A DNA stretch of 64,000 bases from Leminorella richardii (GTDB lineage Bacteria > Pseudomonadota > Gammaproteobacteria > Enterobacterales > Enterobacteriaceae), in assembly GCF_900478135.1 (NCBI RefSeq), contig NZ_LS483470.1:2104501-2168500 (forward strand), in the 5' to 3' direction. This document shows positions 33,284 to 42,668 of this stretch, piece after piece. The notes beneath the pieces are model-generated. The model was not told the origin of the DNA and ran no database searches. It saw nothing but the letters and a program-made list of their open reading frames with translations. The stretch's first letter is position 1. Every line of letters begins with the position of its first letter. The position numbers and the translations under genes were made by a program.

Positions 33284-34489
33284 TTAATGCGTATAAGGGC
33301 GCGTTAACTGGCACTCAGGGTTCAATTCCACGCCAAAGCCCGGCTTGTCCAGCACGGATTTGTGCATGCGTCCGTTAACCGGTACAGGTTCATCAAGCAG
33401 GACGGGGTCAAACTGAGGACGCATCGTCGAGCAGTCTGGGCTAGTCATCAGGAACTCACTGAACGGCGTATTGGTAAAGGTGATCACCGCGTGGTGAGAA
33501 TAAACAGAGGAACCGTGAGGCACTACCAGCTGGCCGCGGGATTTAGCGATAGCCGCGATTTCCAGCAGCGTTGTCAGGCCGCCACACCAGCCGACGTCTG
33601 GCTGCATAATATCAATACCGGTTTCAGACAGGGTGCGGAACGACTGCACAGTACCGTGGTGCTCGCCAGACGTCACCATCATTCCCGGAGGTGCATTGCG
33701 CTTCAGCTCAGCGTAGCCTTCATACTGCTGAGGCGGTAAACACTCTTCGATCCACTTGAGGTTGTAAGGCGCGCAGGCGTGAGCCAGCTTGGTCGCGTAG
33801 TTGACGTCCTGGCTCATCCAGCAATCGAGCATCAGCCAGAAGTCTGGGCCGCACTTTTCACGCATGTCGGCGACCATTGCCGCATCCTTACGGATACCCG
33901 CATCACCGTCGTGCGGCCCCCAATGGGTTGGCATTTTACCGCCGATAAAGCCCATGCCTTTTGCCAGATCCGGACGCGCGCCGGTGGCGTAAAACTGAAT
34001 TTCATCGCGAACAGCGCCGCCTAGCAGCTTGTATACCGGCAGGTCGACCACTTTACCAAACAGATCCCACAGCGCCAGATCGACACAGGAAATGGTGTTC
34101 ATCACCAAACCACCGGAACCGGAATAGTACATAGTGCCGTTCATCATCTGATCGTGGATAAGCTTAATATCAGAAACGCATTTGCCTTCAATAAAACGGT
34201 TAAGGTGCTTTTCAACGATAAAGCAGCCCATTTCCCCGCCGGTCGATACAGCAAAGCCCTTCACGCCGTTATCTGCCTCAACCTCAACAATCAGCGTTCC
34301 CAGCACGTTAATGCCGAAAGACTGGCGAGACTGCTCGTACTCTTTGTACTTGCTCATCGGCGTAGCGATGTGGTCGTCAATCCAGTGGCTATTGCCCTGA
34401 TCGTGGTAGTCTGCGCCGCCCGCCCCTTTCTTGGCGGTTGCGCCCCCCATAAAATACGCTCTGACCTGTTTGATTTTAGGTAGTTTCAT
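33284..34489 (-). CDS. rhmD: L-rhamnonate dehydratase RhmD
   Basis: Enolase-superfamily enzyme that dehydrates L-rhamnonate to 2-keto-3-deoxy-L-rhamnonate. Length 401. An N-terminal capping domain is followed by the TIM barrel with metal ligands Asp in MLDCWMSQDVNYA (about 226), Glu in WIEECLPP (about 252) and Glu in TSGEHH (about 280), and the catalytic His in VPHGSSVYSHH (about 329). The N-terminal YHDQGNSHWIDDHIATPMSK block is characteristic of RhmD rather than other acid-sugar dehydratases. It lies 18 bases after the aldolase gene and shares a unit with the IclR regulator. Confidence 0.9.
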   Translation of the reverse strand: MKLPKIKQVRAYFMGGATAKKGAGGADYHDQGNSHWIDDHIATPMSKYKEYEQSRQSFGINVLGTLIVEVEADNGVKGFAVSTGGEMGCFIVEKHLNRFIEGKCVSDIKLIHDQMMNGTMYYSGSGGLVMNTISCVDLALWDLFGKVVDLPVYKLLGGAVRDEIQFYATGARPDLAKGMGFIGGKMPTHWGPHDGDAGIRKDAAMVADMREKCGPDFWLMLDCWMSQDVNYATKLAHACAPYNLKWIEECLPPQQYEGYAELKRNAPPGMMVTSGEHHGTVQSFRTLSETGIDIMQPDVGWCGGLTTLLEIAAIAKSRGQLVVPHGSSVYSHHAVITFTNTPFSEFLMTSPDCSTMRPQFDPVLLDEPVPVNGRMHKSVLDKPGFGVELNPECQLTRPYTH

Positions 34490-34507
34490 GGTTATCCTCT
34501 GTTTCGC

Positions 34508-35410
34508 TTAGTTGGCAATCGTTAGAAGTTGTTGCAAGGCTTTCTCTAGTTTGTTTTTTATGGAGTTAGCCTTCTCTTTTACTGCATCAATCTGCGGGAA
34601 CGGTGATTCCCCCATACTGAATCCTCTTATTTCCATTCCGAGCTTGTAGCCCATCGGGAAAGGCAGTGAAGCCATCATCATCATGACCGGCAGTGCAGCC
34701 ATTTGTAGTGCCAGCGCCTCTTCGTCACGCCCGGCCTGAGTCAACTGGTAAATTTTGACCATCACTTCCGGCAGCACGCCTGACGTCGCCGTCATGCAGC
34801 CTTTTCCACCCGCTTTCAGTGAAGGGTAAAGAAACTCCTCTCTGCCCGTCAGGACACAAAACTGCGGATCGGCCTCCTTGCACAGTGAAAGCATCTGCAT
34901 AAACTCCACAGCGTTACCGCCGGAGTCTTTAATGCCTACTACGTTCGGTAAACGGGCCAGCTCGGCAACCATCGCTGGCGTCAGGGCGTCGGCAAAGAAC
35001 GGGATGTTGTAAAGGCTGACGGGCAGCGTCGTGCTCTCAATAATGGCTTTCATCGTCGCGACAATAACGTCCGGCGCGTGGCGATAGAACGTCGGCGGCA
35101 TCAGCACCAGCCCCGTAGCTCCCTGCTCTTTGGCAAATTTCCCCAGCGCAATGCTCTCCTGTGCACAGCTAGAGGGAATGCCGCACCAGACGGGAACGCG
35201 CCCGGCAGCCTGATGAATAACGGTTTCCATCAGCGAGCACTTTTGTTCAAACGACATCAGCCCAGACTCACCGACAGAGCTGACCGGAAATAGCCCGCTA
35301 AGCCCGGCGTCAATCTGAAAGTCGACGATCTTTCTCAGCTCGTCTAAGTCGGGCTGCCCGTTCTTCCACGGCGTCAACATGGCGCTGTAGATACCTAAGG
35401 GTCGAATCAT
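34508..35410 (-). CDS. DHDPS/NAL-family 2-keto-3-deoxy sugar-acid aldolase
   Basis: Class I (Schiff-base) lyase of the dihydrodipicolinate synthase/N-acetylneuraminate lyase family, 300 residues. The Schiff-base lysine is in NVVGIKDSGG (about residue 161) and the catalytic Tyr in LPVSLYNIPF (about residue 134). The substrate-carboxylate loop reads VSSVGES where others have GTTGE or GSTGE. From context it should cleave 2-keto-3-deoxy-L-rhamnonate to pyruvate and lactaldehyde, the step done by the unrelated class II RhmA in E. coli. Substrate is inferred. It lies 7 bases after the regulator gene and 18 before rhmD. Confidence 0.8.
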   Translation of the reverse strand: MIRPLGIYSAMLTPWKNGQPDLDELRKIVDFQIDAGLSGLFPVSSVGESGLMSFEQKCSLMETVIHQAAGRVPVWCGIPSSCAQESIALGKFAKEQGATGLVLMPPTFYRHAPDVIVATMKAIIESTTLPVSLYNIPFFADALTPAMVAELARLPNVVGIKDSGGNAVEFMQMLSLCKEADPQFCVLTGREEFLYPSLKAGGKGCMTATSGVLPEVMVKIYQLTQAGRDEEALALQMAALPVMMMMASLPFPMGYKLGMEIRGFSMGESPFPQIDAVKEKANSIKNKLEKALQQLLTIAN

Positions 35411-35417
35411 GCGTGTT

Positions 35418-36239
35418 TCACTCCTTCTCTTTATTAACGTGTAACGATACTCTGGGCTGCATTTCGCACCCCATTTCTCTGGAAATCAGCGCGGCGGCGT
35501 GCATCACTCTTTCCGCCAGCGCCTGCAGATTGCTTTCATTAACCTGCAGCGTAGTTCCTACCGCAGAAATAGCGGCAACCAGCCTGTTTGATGAGTCAAA
35601 TACCGGAGCTGAAATACACTGTATATTCAGCAAATCTTCCTGATTGTCGAAACTCCAGCCACGCTGCTTAATCAGAGTCAGCTCGCGGATCAGATCCTCT
35701 TCACAGGAAAGGGTATAGGGCGTCATCACCTTAAATTCGATAGCTGACATCAGCTCTCTTTGGCGCTGAGGGCTTATCCACGCCAGCAGGCACTTGCCCA
35801 GCGCCGAACTGTAGAGAGAGACTCTCTTGCCCTCCCAAGAGCGCACCTGAATAGTGCTCTGAGAGTCAATTTTGAGTAAATAGATGGGGTCGTCACCGTC
35901 AAGGATCCCAAGATGGCATACCAGACCGGTATCCAGCATCAGGCGGGTAAGATGATCTTTAGCGATTTTTCTCAGGTCGAGCTGCTCCACCGAGCGGCTG
36001 CCTAGCTCCATCAGCTTCAGCCCTAGCCGCAGGCTACCGTCATCGCTTTGCGCCAACAGACGCAGACGCTTTAGCTCGTCGATCATTAGGTAAAGAGAGC
36101 TTTTTGGCAGCATCAGGCTTACTGCCACGTCGGTAATAAAACAGTGCCCGTTTTCTGCTACGAAGTTAAGAATGTCAATCGCTCTGGACAGCGCCGGAAC
36201 TTTCGATTTTTTGTTATTTTCCATTATATTGGAATCCAT
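35418..36239 (-). CDS. IclR-family regulator of the rhamnonate operon
   Basis: IclR-family transcription factor of 273 residues. An N-terminal winged helix-turn-helix (about residues 15-80, SRAIDILNFVAENGHCFITD) is followed by an effector-binding GAF-like domain (about 90-255) with SALGKCLLAW and the family end INxxxSAPVFD-type motif (IQCISAPVFDSSNRL). As first gene of the unit with the aldolase, rhmD and rhmT, it most likely controls its own operon in response to rhamnonate or its product; E. coli RhmR is the analogue. The second ATG (36224) is a possible alternative start; neither has a clear ribosome-binding site. Candidate operators lie at 36225-36260. Confidence 0.85.
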   Translation of the reverse strand: MDSNIMENNKKSKVPALSRAIDILNFVAENGHCFITDVAVSLMLPKSSLYLMIDELKRLRLLAQSDDGSLRLGLKLMELGSRSVEQLDLRKIAKDHLTRLMLDTGLVCHLGILDGDDPIYLLKIDSQSTIQVRSWEGKRVSLYSSALGKCLLAWISPQRQRELMSAIEFKVMTPYTLSCEEDLIRELTLIKQRGWSFDNQEDLLNIQCISAPVFDSSNRLVAAISAVGTTLQVNESNLQALAERVMHAAALISREMGCEMQPRVSLHVNKEKE

Positions 36240-36260
36240 TCTTTTATATTAGAAGCTATT
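36225..36260. promoter_or_regulatory. direct-repeat operator candidate of rhamnonate operon
   Basis: TATATTGGAATCCATT (36225-36240) and TATATTAGAAGCTATT (36245-36260) agree at 13 of 16 positions with a 20-bp period, about two helical turns. Each contains a short inverted core (GAAT-CC-ATTC and AGAA-N5-TTCT). They overlap the first ATG of the IclR gene and suit an autoregulatory IclR-type site. Confidence 0.45.
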
Positions 36261-36447
36261 TCTACCACTGTCGCAGCGATGAAAAAAACATCGATATCTC
36301 CAATCTGTGACCGTTCTCTCACGGCATCTGCGTTATCGCCTCCTGTTTCCAATCGGGTGGAAAAAAGCGCTTAAAAAGCAGAGAGATCTTGCAGTAAAGA
36401 CAGGGCTATTTGGCGGGATTTACAACATCGTTTGCCAGCGTTGACGC

Positions 36448-36479
36448 AAAAAAACGGACGGTGATTAACCGTCCGTTTT
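36448..36479 (-). terminator. terminator of the autotransporter gene
   Basis: AACGGACGGT (36453-36462) pairs with ACCGTCCGTT (36468-36477). The minus-strand tail is TTTTTTT. Confidence 0.85.
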
Positions 36480-36504
36480 AAGTCAGCGAAATGCTAGTAG
36501 TTGT

Positions 36505-39384
36505 TTAGAAGCTAAAGCGATAGCCACCGTTGACTTGGCGCTGATCGAACCGGTTGCCGGTTGAACTGTCCACTTCCAGATAGAGGGTGTGGGCCTTGTT
36601 GATCTGTGCACTGACGCCAAGACCGTTATTCCACCAGTTACCTTTGAAGCTGTGCTTCTCTTTAGAACCGTTCAGACGGTAGCTGGTATCACCGTCAAAC
36701 TCCCTGACCAGACCGGTTTTCAGGTAAACGTTAACCTGGCTATTGCCCGCTGTTGTCTCATAGCCGAACAGCGCACTGGCGCGGCCCATCATCGAGCTGT
36801 AGCTGCCAAGGTCGATTTTCAGACCGTTACTGGCGTTAACGTGTGCCGCATCCTGATAGCCATAGGTAAACTGCGCCTGCGGCTCAATGTAGAAGCCGTT
36901 GCCCGGCTGATTCAGGCTGAACTTCTGCCCAACTTCCAGTGAAGCGCTAACTCCTGTTGAACTACCGTTTCCGCTCACGCCGTTGTTCTGGCTGTCAAGA
37001 ACGCTGAACTTGTTCTTCAGGCGAGACAGCTTAGCGATGCTGTCCACGTAGAAGCCGCTGTCGGCCATATAGGTCGCGTACAGTCCCAGATGGTGCGACT
37101 GAACCGTACCGTCTCCGTGACGATAGTCCGGCGAACCGCGCGTCATGCCCATAAAAGTACCGATATACAGCGGTGTCTCGGGGGTAATACGCTTATCAAA
37201 ACCGAGTTGAGTGCCGCTATAGCTCATGTCGAACCCACTCAATTTGCCGCCTGAGAAGGAGTCAAATTTACCGCCGAACCCTCTGATCCAAGCGTTGCCC
37301 TGCTCGCTGCTCTGGCGCAGATCGCCCATGCGCTGCATCAGCGTCTGCATTTCCGCGTAGTTCAGCAGGTAGCCGACGTTGAGGAAGTTACCACCGGCGT
37401 CAGCCGTACTGGTAATAGGCGGCTTGGGCTTCCCGCCTGGATTAGGATTCGGATCGGGGTCTGGATTCGGTTCTGGATCCGGATCTGGCGTTACCGGTGG
37501 CACATAGATGCCAGAGGAATAAAGCTCCCAGTCGTTACCGTTCTTACGCACGTTATACAGATAGCCGCCCAACTCTACTTCTGAGGTAGCAGAGAACGTC
37601 GCTGCACCGTCGGCGGTTTCGACTACCGTCAGAACTTCATTACCGGTTGTCGCTAGGCTGCCGCGGTTCATAATGGTTAACAGATGGCTACCGGCGCTTG
37701 TACCGGTTACCACCAGCTTGTCGCCAATATTGTTTACCCCATCGCCGTCACCAACGATATCGGTACGTAGAATGAAGGTACCGTTACCGCTCAGCTCAGC
37801 AACGCTCAGCGTTGAATAGTCGGCAGGAGTCAGTGCCTGAGACAGGTCGACAGTAGTATTGTTCAACACCAGCTTATCCAGATTGGAGTTGTCCGTTACG
37901 TTCCAACGACCATTGTTCATGGTGACGTTTAACAGCCCGCCGTTAACGTTGTCGCTGTAGGCGTCCCCTGTCCATAAAGAGCCGGAGGCCATGTCTAAAT
38001 TAATCAATCCGCCCTTTGACCACACAGCGCCGTTAATCAGCATTTTGCCCGTTGCGTTAATTCGGCTGGCGGCGTATCCGTCATTGTGCTGGGTCGCAAT
38101 GGCAATCTCATTAGCTGTCGCCATATTCACCGTCAAATCGCCCGTCAGATCGATTTGACTATTAGTCATCGCATAAACGCCGCGCGTTCCTGCACCGCCG
38201 GTAATAGTCAGGTTTTCACCGGTCATCACACCGCCGCCAAGAGCCCACATGCCTAGCGCCAGTGAACCGCCGCGGTCGATAGCAATATCAGTATTCTTCA
38301 GATTGATTTTTGCACCGGTAAACTGGGCTGATGCGCCGTAAGAGCCTCCAGCAGAAACCTTATTACGGTTGCTCGCTGTCCCAATATAGTTGATGGTTGC
38401 ACTGTTCCCATTGGTGACCAGCGCACCACCCAGAGCCGCAGAAACTGAGCTGCCGGCACCGATATCTGCTGTTCCTTCGCGTATCTCAAGACCGTTGGCG
38501 CTATTGCCATGAACGTCTATTGTTAGCGCGTTTGCCTTAATTTTGCCAAAGCTCCAGATACCTGTAGAACCACTGCCTTCGGTCGTGATTTTGCTTCCAG
38601 TACCCAGATCAACCTCAGTATTTTTCTGAATGTCGATACCGTATGAGTTAATGCCCTTGGTCTCAATCGTCAAGTCGGTCGCAGTAAATTTTGCCACACC
38701 GTTAGCAGCAACGCCGTTCAGGCCAGCAACATATACGCCAAAGGCCTGACTGCCGTCAGTAGTGATTTTACTGCCGCTGCCCAAGTCTGCAGTAGAGCCG
38801 TAGTCATCAACTCGCAGGCCGATAGCGCTACTGCCCTTGGTTTCAATGGTCAAACGATCGGCTAATAGCGTTGAGGCGTTACCTAAATCAATGCCTGTCG
38901 CTAAGCCGGTGCCCGTTCCTTCAACTTTAATGACACTGCCTGAGCCCAAGTCTGCCTTGATTTTGTTATTGTTGAGATCTATCCCAACCGCGCTTTTTCC
39001 AAGCACTTCTACGTTCAGCCCGGTGGCAGTAAGAATGCTGTTTGCCCCCTGAATAACAATGCCTTTGGCATAGTGAGTCGGATCCGTCACGCTGACAGAA
39101 ACGCCGCTGCCCAAGTTGACAGTTCCCGTATTGTTATAGGGATTCAGAACGCCGTAGAGACCACCGCCGCTGTCGGCAGTATCAGCAATGATTTTGTCCC
39201 CGTTATTAACGGTGATATTTGCTCCACTTTGACTACCGAGATCGGCTGCCTGCGCAGGCTGTAGAAAAGCGACCGCACTCAGGCTAAGAAGCCCTGCAAC
39301 CGCCAGCTGGCACTGGAGAGAACGTTTGGAAAATTGAGAGAGACGAGTTCCCTGAAATTCCCTATTGTGCAGATTCATGTCCAT
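36505..39384 (-). CDS. classical (type Va) autotransporter, pertactin/AIDA-like
   Basis: Secreted surface protein that carries its own outer-membrane pore. Of 959 residues, 1-46 are an extended signal peptide ending LQPAQA-ADLGS. Residues about 47-625 form a beta-helix passenger rich in G, N, T and S, with several degenerate units built on (A/V)DLGSGSxI and LTIETKG. A proline/aspartate linker (about 629-660) leads to the C-terminal beta-barrel (about 697-959), which starts NAWIRGFGG and ends GGYRFSF with the terminal Phe expected by the BAM machinery. AGGA lies 5 bases before the ATG. No serine-protease motif was seen, so an adhesin or biofilm role is more likely than proteolysis. It is monocistronic. 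Confidence 0.9.
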   Translation of the reverse strand: MDMNLHNREFQGTRLSQFSKRSLQCQLAVAGLLSLSAVAFLQPAQAADLGSQSGANITVNNGDKIIADTADSGGGLYGVLNPYNNTGTVNLGSGVSVSVTDPTHYAKGIVIQGANSILTATGLNVEVLGKSAVGIDLNNNKIKADLGSGSVIKVEGTGTGLATGIDLGNASTLLADRLTIETKGSSAIGLRVDDYGSTADLGSGSKITTDGSQAFGVYVAGLNGVAANGVAKFTATDLTIETKGINSYGIDIQKNTEVDLGTGSKITTEGSGSTGIWSFGKIKANALTIDVHGNSANGLEIREGTADIGAGSSVSAALGGALVTNGNSATINYIGTASNRNKVSAGGSYGASAQFTGAKINLKNTDIAIDRGGSLALGMWALGGGVMTGENLTITGGAGTRGVYAMTNSQIDLTGDLTVNMATANEIAIATQHNDGYAASRINATGKMLINGAVWSKGGLINLDMASGSLWTGDAYSDNVNGGLLNVTMNNGRWNVTDNSNLDKLVLNNTTVDLSQALTPADYSTLSVAELSGNGTFILRTDIVGDGDGVNNIGDKLVVTGTSAGSHLLTIMNRGSLATTGNEVLTVVETADGAATFSATSEVELGGYLYNVRKNGNDWELYSSGIYVPPVTPDPDPEPNPDPDPNPNPGGKPKPPITSTADAGGNFLNVGYLLNYAEMQTLMQRMGDLRQSSEQGNAWIRGFGGKFDSFSGGKLSGFDMSYSGTQLGFDKRITPETPLYIGTFMGMTRGSPDYRHGDGTVQSHHLGLYATYMADSGFYVDSIAKLSRLKNKFSVLDSQNNGVSGNGSSTGVSASLEVGQKFSLNQPGNGFYIEPQAQFTYGYQDAAHVNASNGLKIDLGSYSSMMGRASALFGYETTAGNSQVNVYLKTGLVREFDGDTSYRLNGSKEKHSFKGNWWNNGLGVSAQINKAHTLYLEVDSSTGNRFDQRQVNGGYRFSF

Positions 39385-40231
39385 AACATTCCTTTCAACT
39401 ACACGATAACAACAACAATTCCTTTAGGCTTTAACCTAAAACCTTGAGCTAAAATAAAAAACCCCACAGATGAAAGAGTGCCATTCTTTGGCAATTATCA
39501 TTAAAATTAAATTAAAATCGAAAATAATAGGTATTGAATAATAATAATCTTCGAGCATGTTGAATGTAATATGAACGATTACAAACAACAAATTGTTCCT
39601 TCCTTATAAAACACGCATTTTAATAGAAAGCACAGATTAAATAAATCAAATCGATCGAGAAAGATGATGTTAAAAGTAGAGAACACTCTATGCTCGACCC
39701 TCTTCTGACCAGAGAGGACAACTGCAACCAATTGATAGAATTGCAATAAAAATAATTCAACATTTATATATACTGCAATAATTCGTCAGTGAATTGGCAG
39801 CCCTCTTCCCACAACCTCGCTGCGACACTCGAACGAAGAAAATCAAAAAATAGTTTAAAAATGTAACAGCTAATTACTCTATTTATAAGCACGCTAACTA
39901 ATCACATTAGATTTTACTCAATGTGTTTTTATTATCAATTTTTAAAAACCCAATAAGTTGTAAAAAAGCTCAGGGTGAGGCTGTGAATTATAAGAAGCAT
40001 TTTCATTGGATACTCATGTATGCCACGTTGGTCAGAATCACCGGTTAACGCGTTTCCCCAGCGAATCATAGGTCATTGATAGCGGGTAAAAATTAGCCAT
40101 AGGCTTGCGGACGATCAAAGAATTTGTGATATCTACCACCGAATTGCTTCATTCTATGCGAAGAAGAGTGGCTTCTTATTTTATACTTAGACTTTCCTTA
40201 CACAAAAAACCGACCAAACAGCATAACGACA
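39385..40231. other. AT-rich gene-free stretch upstream of the autotransporter
   Basis: These 847 bases contain no supported gene. The part next to the autotransporter is strongly AT-rich, with runs of A and T that suit silencing by H-NS-like proteins, common at surface-adhesin loci. GCAATAA occurs twice in 39743-39780. No specific operator could be named. Confidence 0.45.
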
Positions 40232-40702
40232 ATGAAAGAGATGATGACAGCGGTAGTCATGGCGCTTGTTCTGTTCATGCAGGCACCCGCTCACGCGGAA
40301 AACTCTACCGAAAGCGGCGCCAGTGCGTACCACTTTGATGGGCACGATAGCTTTGTCGTCTTTTGGCAAGACCTCCAGCTCGCCGTTCAAAACGGCGACA
40401 GACACGCTGTTGCAAAAATGATGCTTTTCCCGTTCAGTGACTATGAACACTCCCCGGTCATTTTTCAAAATGAAGAAGAGTTTATCGCCCACTATGAAGA
40501 GCTTTTCGATCGAGAAATGGTTGAGCTTATCAAAAACAATCGCTATCGCCCCGGCGATCCCGATCCTCAGAATGACGTTATGGACGCCGCATCACCAGAC
40601 GGCTATGTGATAGAGCATGAGAACAGTGACCTTGGCTATAATCTGGTAATAGAGAAAGTAGACGGCGTCTATAAAATCGTCCGAATCGCCTTTTACTCTT
40701 AG
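40232..40702 (+). CDS. unknown secreted protein, possible NTF2-like fold
   Basis: A 156-residue protein not recognised by name. Residues 1-22 are a signal peptide with cleavage after APAHA, so it is probably periplasmic. The mature part is acidic. A segment FWQDLQLAVQNGDRHAVAKM, then NEEEFIAHYEELFDREMVEL, and a C-terminal VIEKVDGVYKIVRIAFYS strand suggest a small alpha+beta NTF2/SnoaL-like domain; this is inference from pattern only. The ATG at 40241 (MMTAVVMALVLF) is an alternative start preceded by AAAGAG. It stands alone between the autotransporter promoter region and yidE. Confidence 0.7.
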   Translation: MKEMMTAVVMALVLFMQAPAHAENSTESGASAYHFDGHDSFVVFWQDLQLAVQNGDRHAVAKMMLFPFSDYEHSPVIFQNEEEFIAHYEELFDREMVELIKNNRYRPGDPDPQNDVMDAASPDGYVIEHENSDLGYNLVIEKVDGVYKIVRIAFYS

Positions 40703-40723
40703 AGCGAAGCCCGCTCGCCGTTT

Positions 40724-40761
40724 GCGGCAGTCAATCTGAACATACTGCCGCGCACTCTTTT
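40724..40761 (+). terminator. terminator of the secreted-protein gene
   Basis: GCGGCAGT (40724-40731) pairs with ACTGCCGC (40744-40751), 12-base loop, then GCACTCTTTT. Confidence 0.6.
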
Positions 40762-40989
40762 CCCCCTTCCTTCTCTTATTGCCTCTCTTGTAGATTGCTG
40801 AACCGCTTCATCTCATGATTTAAATCAACGTTCCTCCGCCGTAATGCCTTCATTTCGCCGAAGGTATCACAATTTTAATATGCGCTTTCTTTATGATAGG
40901 CGAACTCATCAGTATCGATACAAGAAAGTCGTTGAACAGCAGCTGGTTAAACAGCACCAGCAGGTTTTCAGCAAAACGGGATAGAAACA

Positions 40990-42642
40990 ATGAGTGACGT
41001 GGCATTAACCGTAAGCCTTCTAGCGCTAGTCGCCGTTCTTGGTTTATGGATCGGTAACTGGAAAATACGCGGCGTAGGACTGGGGATTGGGGGCGTGCTG
41101 TTTGGTGGAATACTCGTCGGTCACTTCAGCCACGTCTACCAGATTTCACTGGATGCAAACATGCTTCACTTTATCCAGGAATTTGGCCTGATCCTCTTCG
41201 TGTATTCCATTGGTATTCAGGTTGGCCCCGGATTTTTTTCCTCTTTGCGCCGCTCAGGCATGAAGCTTAATGCGTTTGCCTGCCTGATGATTATTCTGAG
41301 CGGGTTAGTCACAGCCGCGCTGCACAAAGCTTTCGATATTCCCCTGCCGATCATTCTGGGCATCTTCTCTGGCGCCGTTACCAATACGCCGTCTCTCGGC
41401 GCCGGGCAACAGGTTCTGTCCGACCTGAGCGCACCCGCCGAACTGGTAAATCAAATGGGAATGGCCTACGCCATGGCCTACCCGTTCGGCATCTGCGGTA
41501 TCCTGCTCGCCATGTGGACGATCCGCCTGCTGTTTCGCGTCAATATTGATAAAGAGGCTAAAGCGTTCGATAGGCTTTCCGGTGCCGAAGCGGATAATTT
41601 GCAAACCATGAACATTCAGGTTTGCAATACTAACCTTGTTGGCCTGCAGCTGCAGGATATCCCCATCGTTAAAGAAGAAGGCGTCGTTTGTTCACGACTA
41701 AAGCGGGGAAACCTGCTAATGGTGCCGTCCTCTACGACGCTCGTCGAACTGGGAGACCTTCTTCATCTGGTTGGCGATCGCCAGTTGCTCAATCAGGCCA
41801 AGCTGCTGATTGGCACAGAGGTCGACGTTGCGTTATCCACTCGCACCCGAGATCTGAAAATGGCTCGCGTGGTGGTGACCAGTGAAAAAGTCATGGGAAA
41901 AAAGATTGCAGAGCTTAACCTCCATCGCCACGACGTCGTTATCACTCGACTAAACCGTGCAGGGGTAGAGCTTGTGGCGAACAGAAGCCTTTCTCTACAT
42001 TTTGGCGATATTCTTAATCTGGTAGGAAAACCAGAGGCGATCGACACTGTCGCTGATTTAGTCGGTAACGCCCAGCAGAGGCTTCAGCAGGTACAGATGC
42101 TGCCGGTCTTTATTGGCATTGCGCTGGGTGTGCTGCTCGGCTCAATTCCTCTGTATATTCCCGGCTTCCCCGCCGCACTCCGTCTGGGATTGGCGGGCGG
42201 GCCGCTGGTCGTCGCGTTAATCTTAGGGCGCATCGGCACGCTGGGTAAAATGCACTGGTTTATGCCGCCAAGCGCAAACCTGGCGCTGCGGGAGTTGGGT
42301 ATCGTGTTGTTTCTATCCGTTGTCGGCTTTAAGTCGGGCGCAAGCTTTATTGATACGTTACTTAATGGTGACGGTGTCACGTGGATGGGATACGGTATTC
42401 TGATTACCATTGTACCGCTGCTGGTCGTCGGGATAGTCGCCTACGCTGTAACCAAAATGAACTATCTTATCCTCTGCGGACTGCTGGCTGGCTCAATGAC
42501 CGATCCACCGGCACTGGCTTTCGCCAACGGTATGCATCCAACCAGCGGTGCTGCTGCGCTCTCTTATGCGACGGTTTATCCTTTAGCTATGTTCCTTCGC
42601 ATTATGTCACCGCAGCTGCTGGCACTGATTTTCTGGGTTTAG
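40990..42642 (+). CDS. yidE: AspT/YidE/YbjL-family transporter-like protein YidE
   Basis: Second member of the aspartate:alanine exchanger family in this window, 550 residues (E. coli YidE 553). Two five- to six-helix membrane halves (about 5-180 and 370-550) surround two RCK_C/TrkA-C domains (about 200-280 and 285-365). The paired family motifs GAVTNTPSLGAGQQ and GSMTDPPALAFANG lie in equivalent positions of the two halves. The substrate is unknown. Compared with YbjL at 3517-5202 it shares architecture but has clearly separate sequence, so the two are ancient paralogues. The small heat-shock genes ibpAB, its E. coli neighbours, are absent. Confidence 0.92.
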   Translation: MSDVALTVSLLALVAVLGLWIGNWKIRGVGLGIGGVLFGGILVGHFSHVYQISLDANMLHFIQEFGLILFVYSIGIQVGPGFFSSLRRSGMKLNAFACLMIILSGLVTAALHKAFDIPLPIILGIFSGAVTNTPSLGAGQQVLSDLSAPAELVNQMGMAYAMAYPFGICGILLAMWTIRLLFRVNIDKEAKAFDRLSGAEADNLQTMNIQVCNTNLVGLQLQDIPIVKEEGVVCSRLKRGNLLMVPSSTTLVELGDLLHLVGDRQLLNQAKLLIGTEVDVALSTRTRDLKMARVVVTSEKVMGKKIAELNLHRHDVVITRLNRAGVELVANRSLSLHFGDILNLVGKPEAIDTVADLVGNAQQRLQQVQMLPVFIGIALGVLLGSIPLYIPGFPAALRLGLAGGPLVVALILGRIGTLGKMHWFMPPSANLALRELGIVLFLSVVGFKSGASFIDTLLNGDGVTWMGYGILITIVPLLVVGIVAYAVTKMNYLILCGLLAGSMTDPPALAFANGMHPTSGAAALSYATVYPLAMFLRIMSPQLLALIFWV

Positions 42643-42668
42643 TTACCCGCGCCGGTGGCGCTGTTGCG

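Noticed and set aside
40105..40338. 77-codon frame overlapping the secreted-protein gene
   Set aside because: Overlaps a better gene with a signal peptide in another frame, and its own product has low complexity and no start signal.
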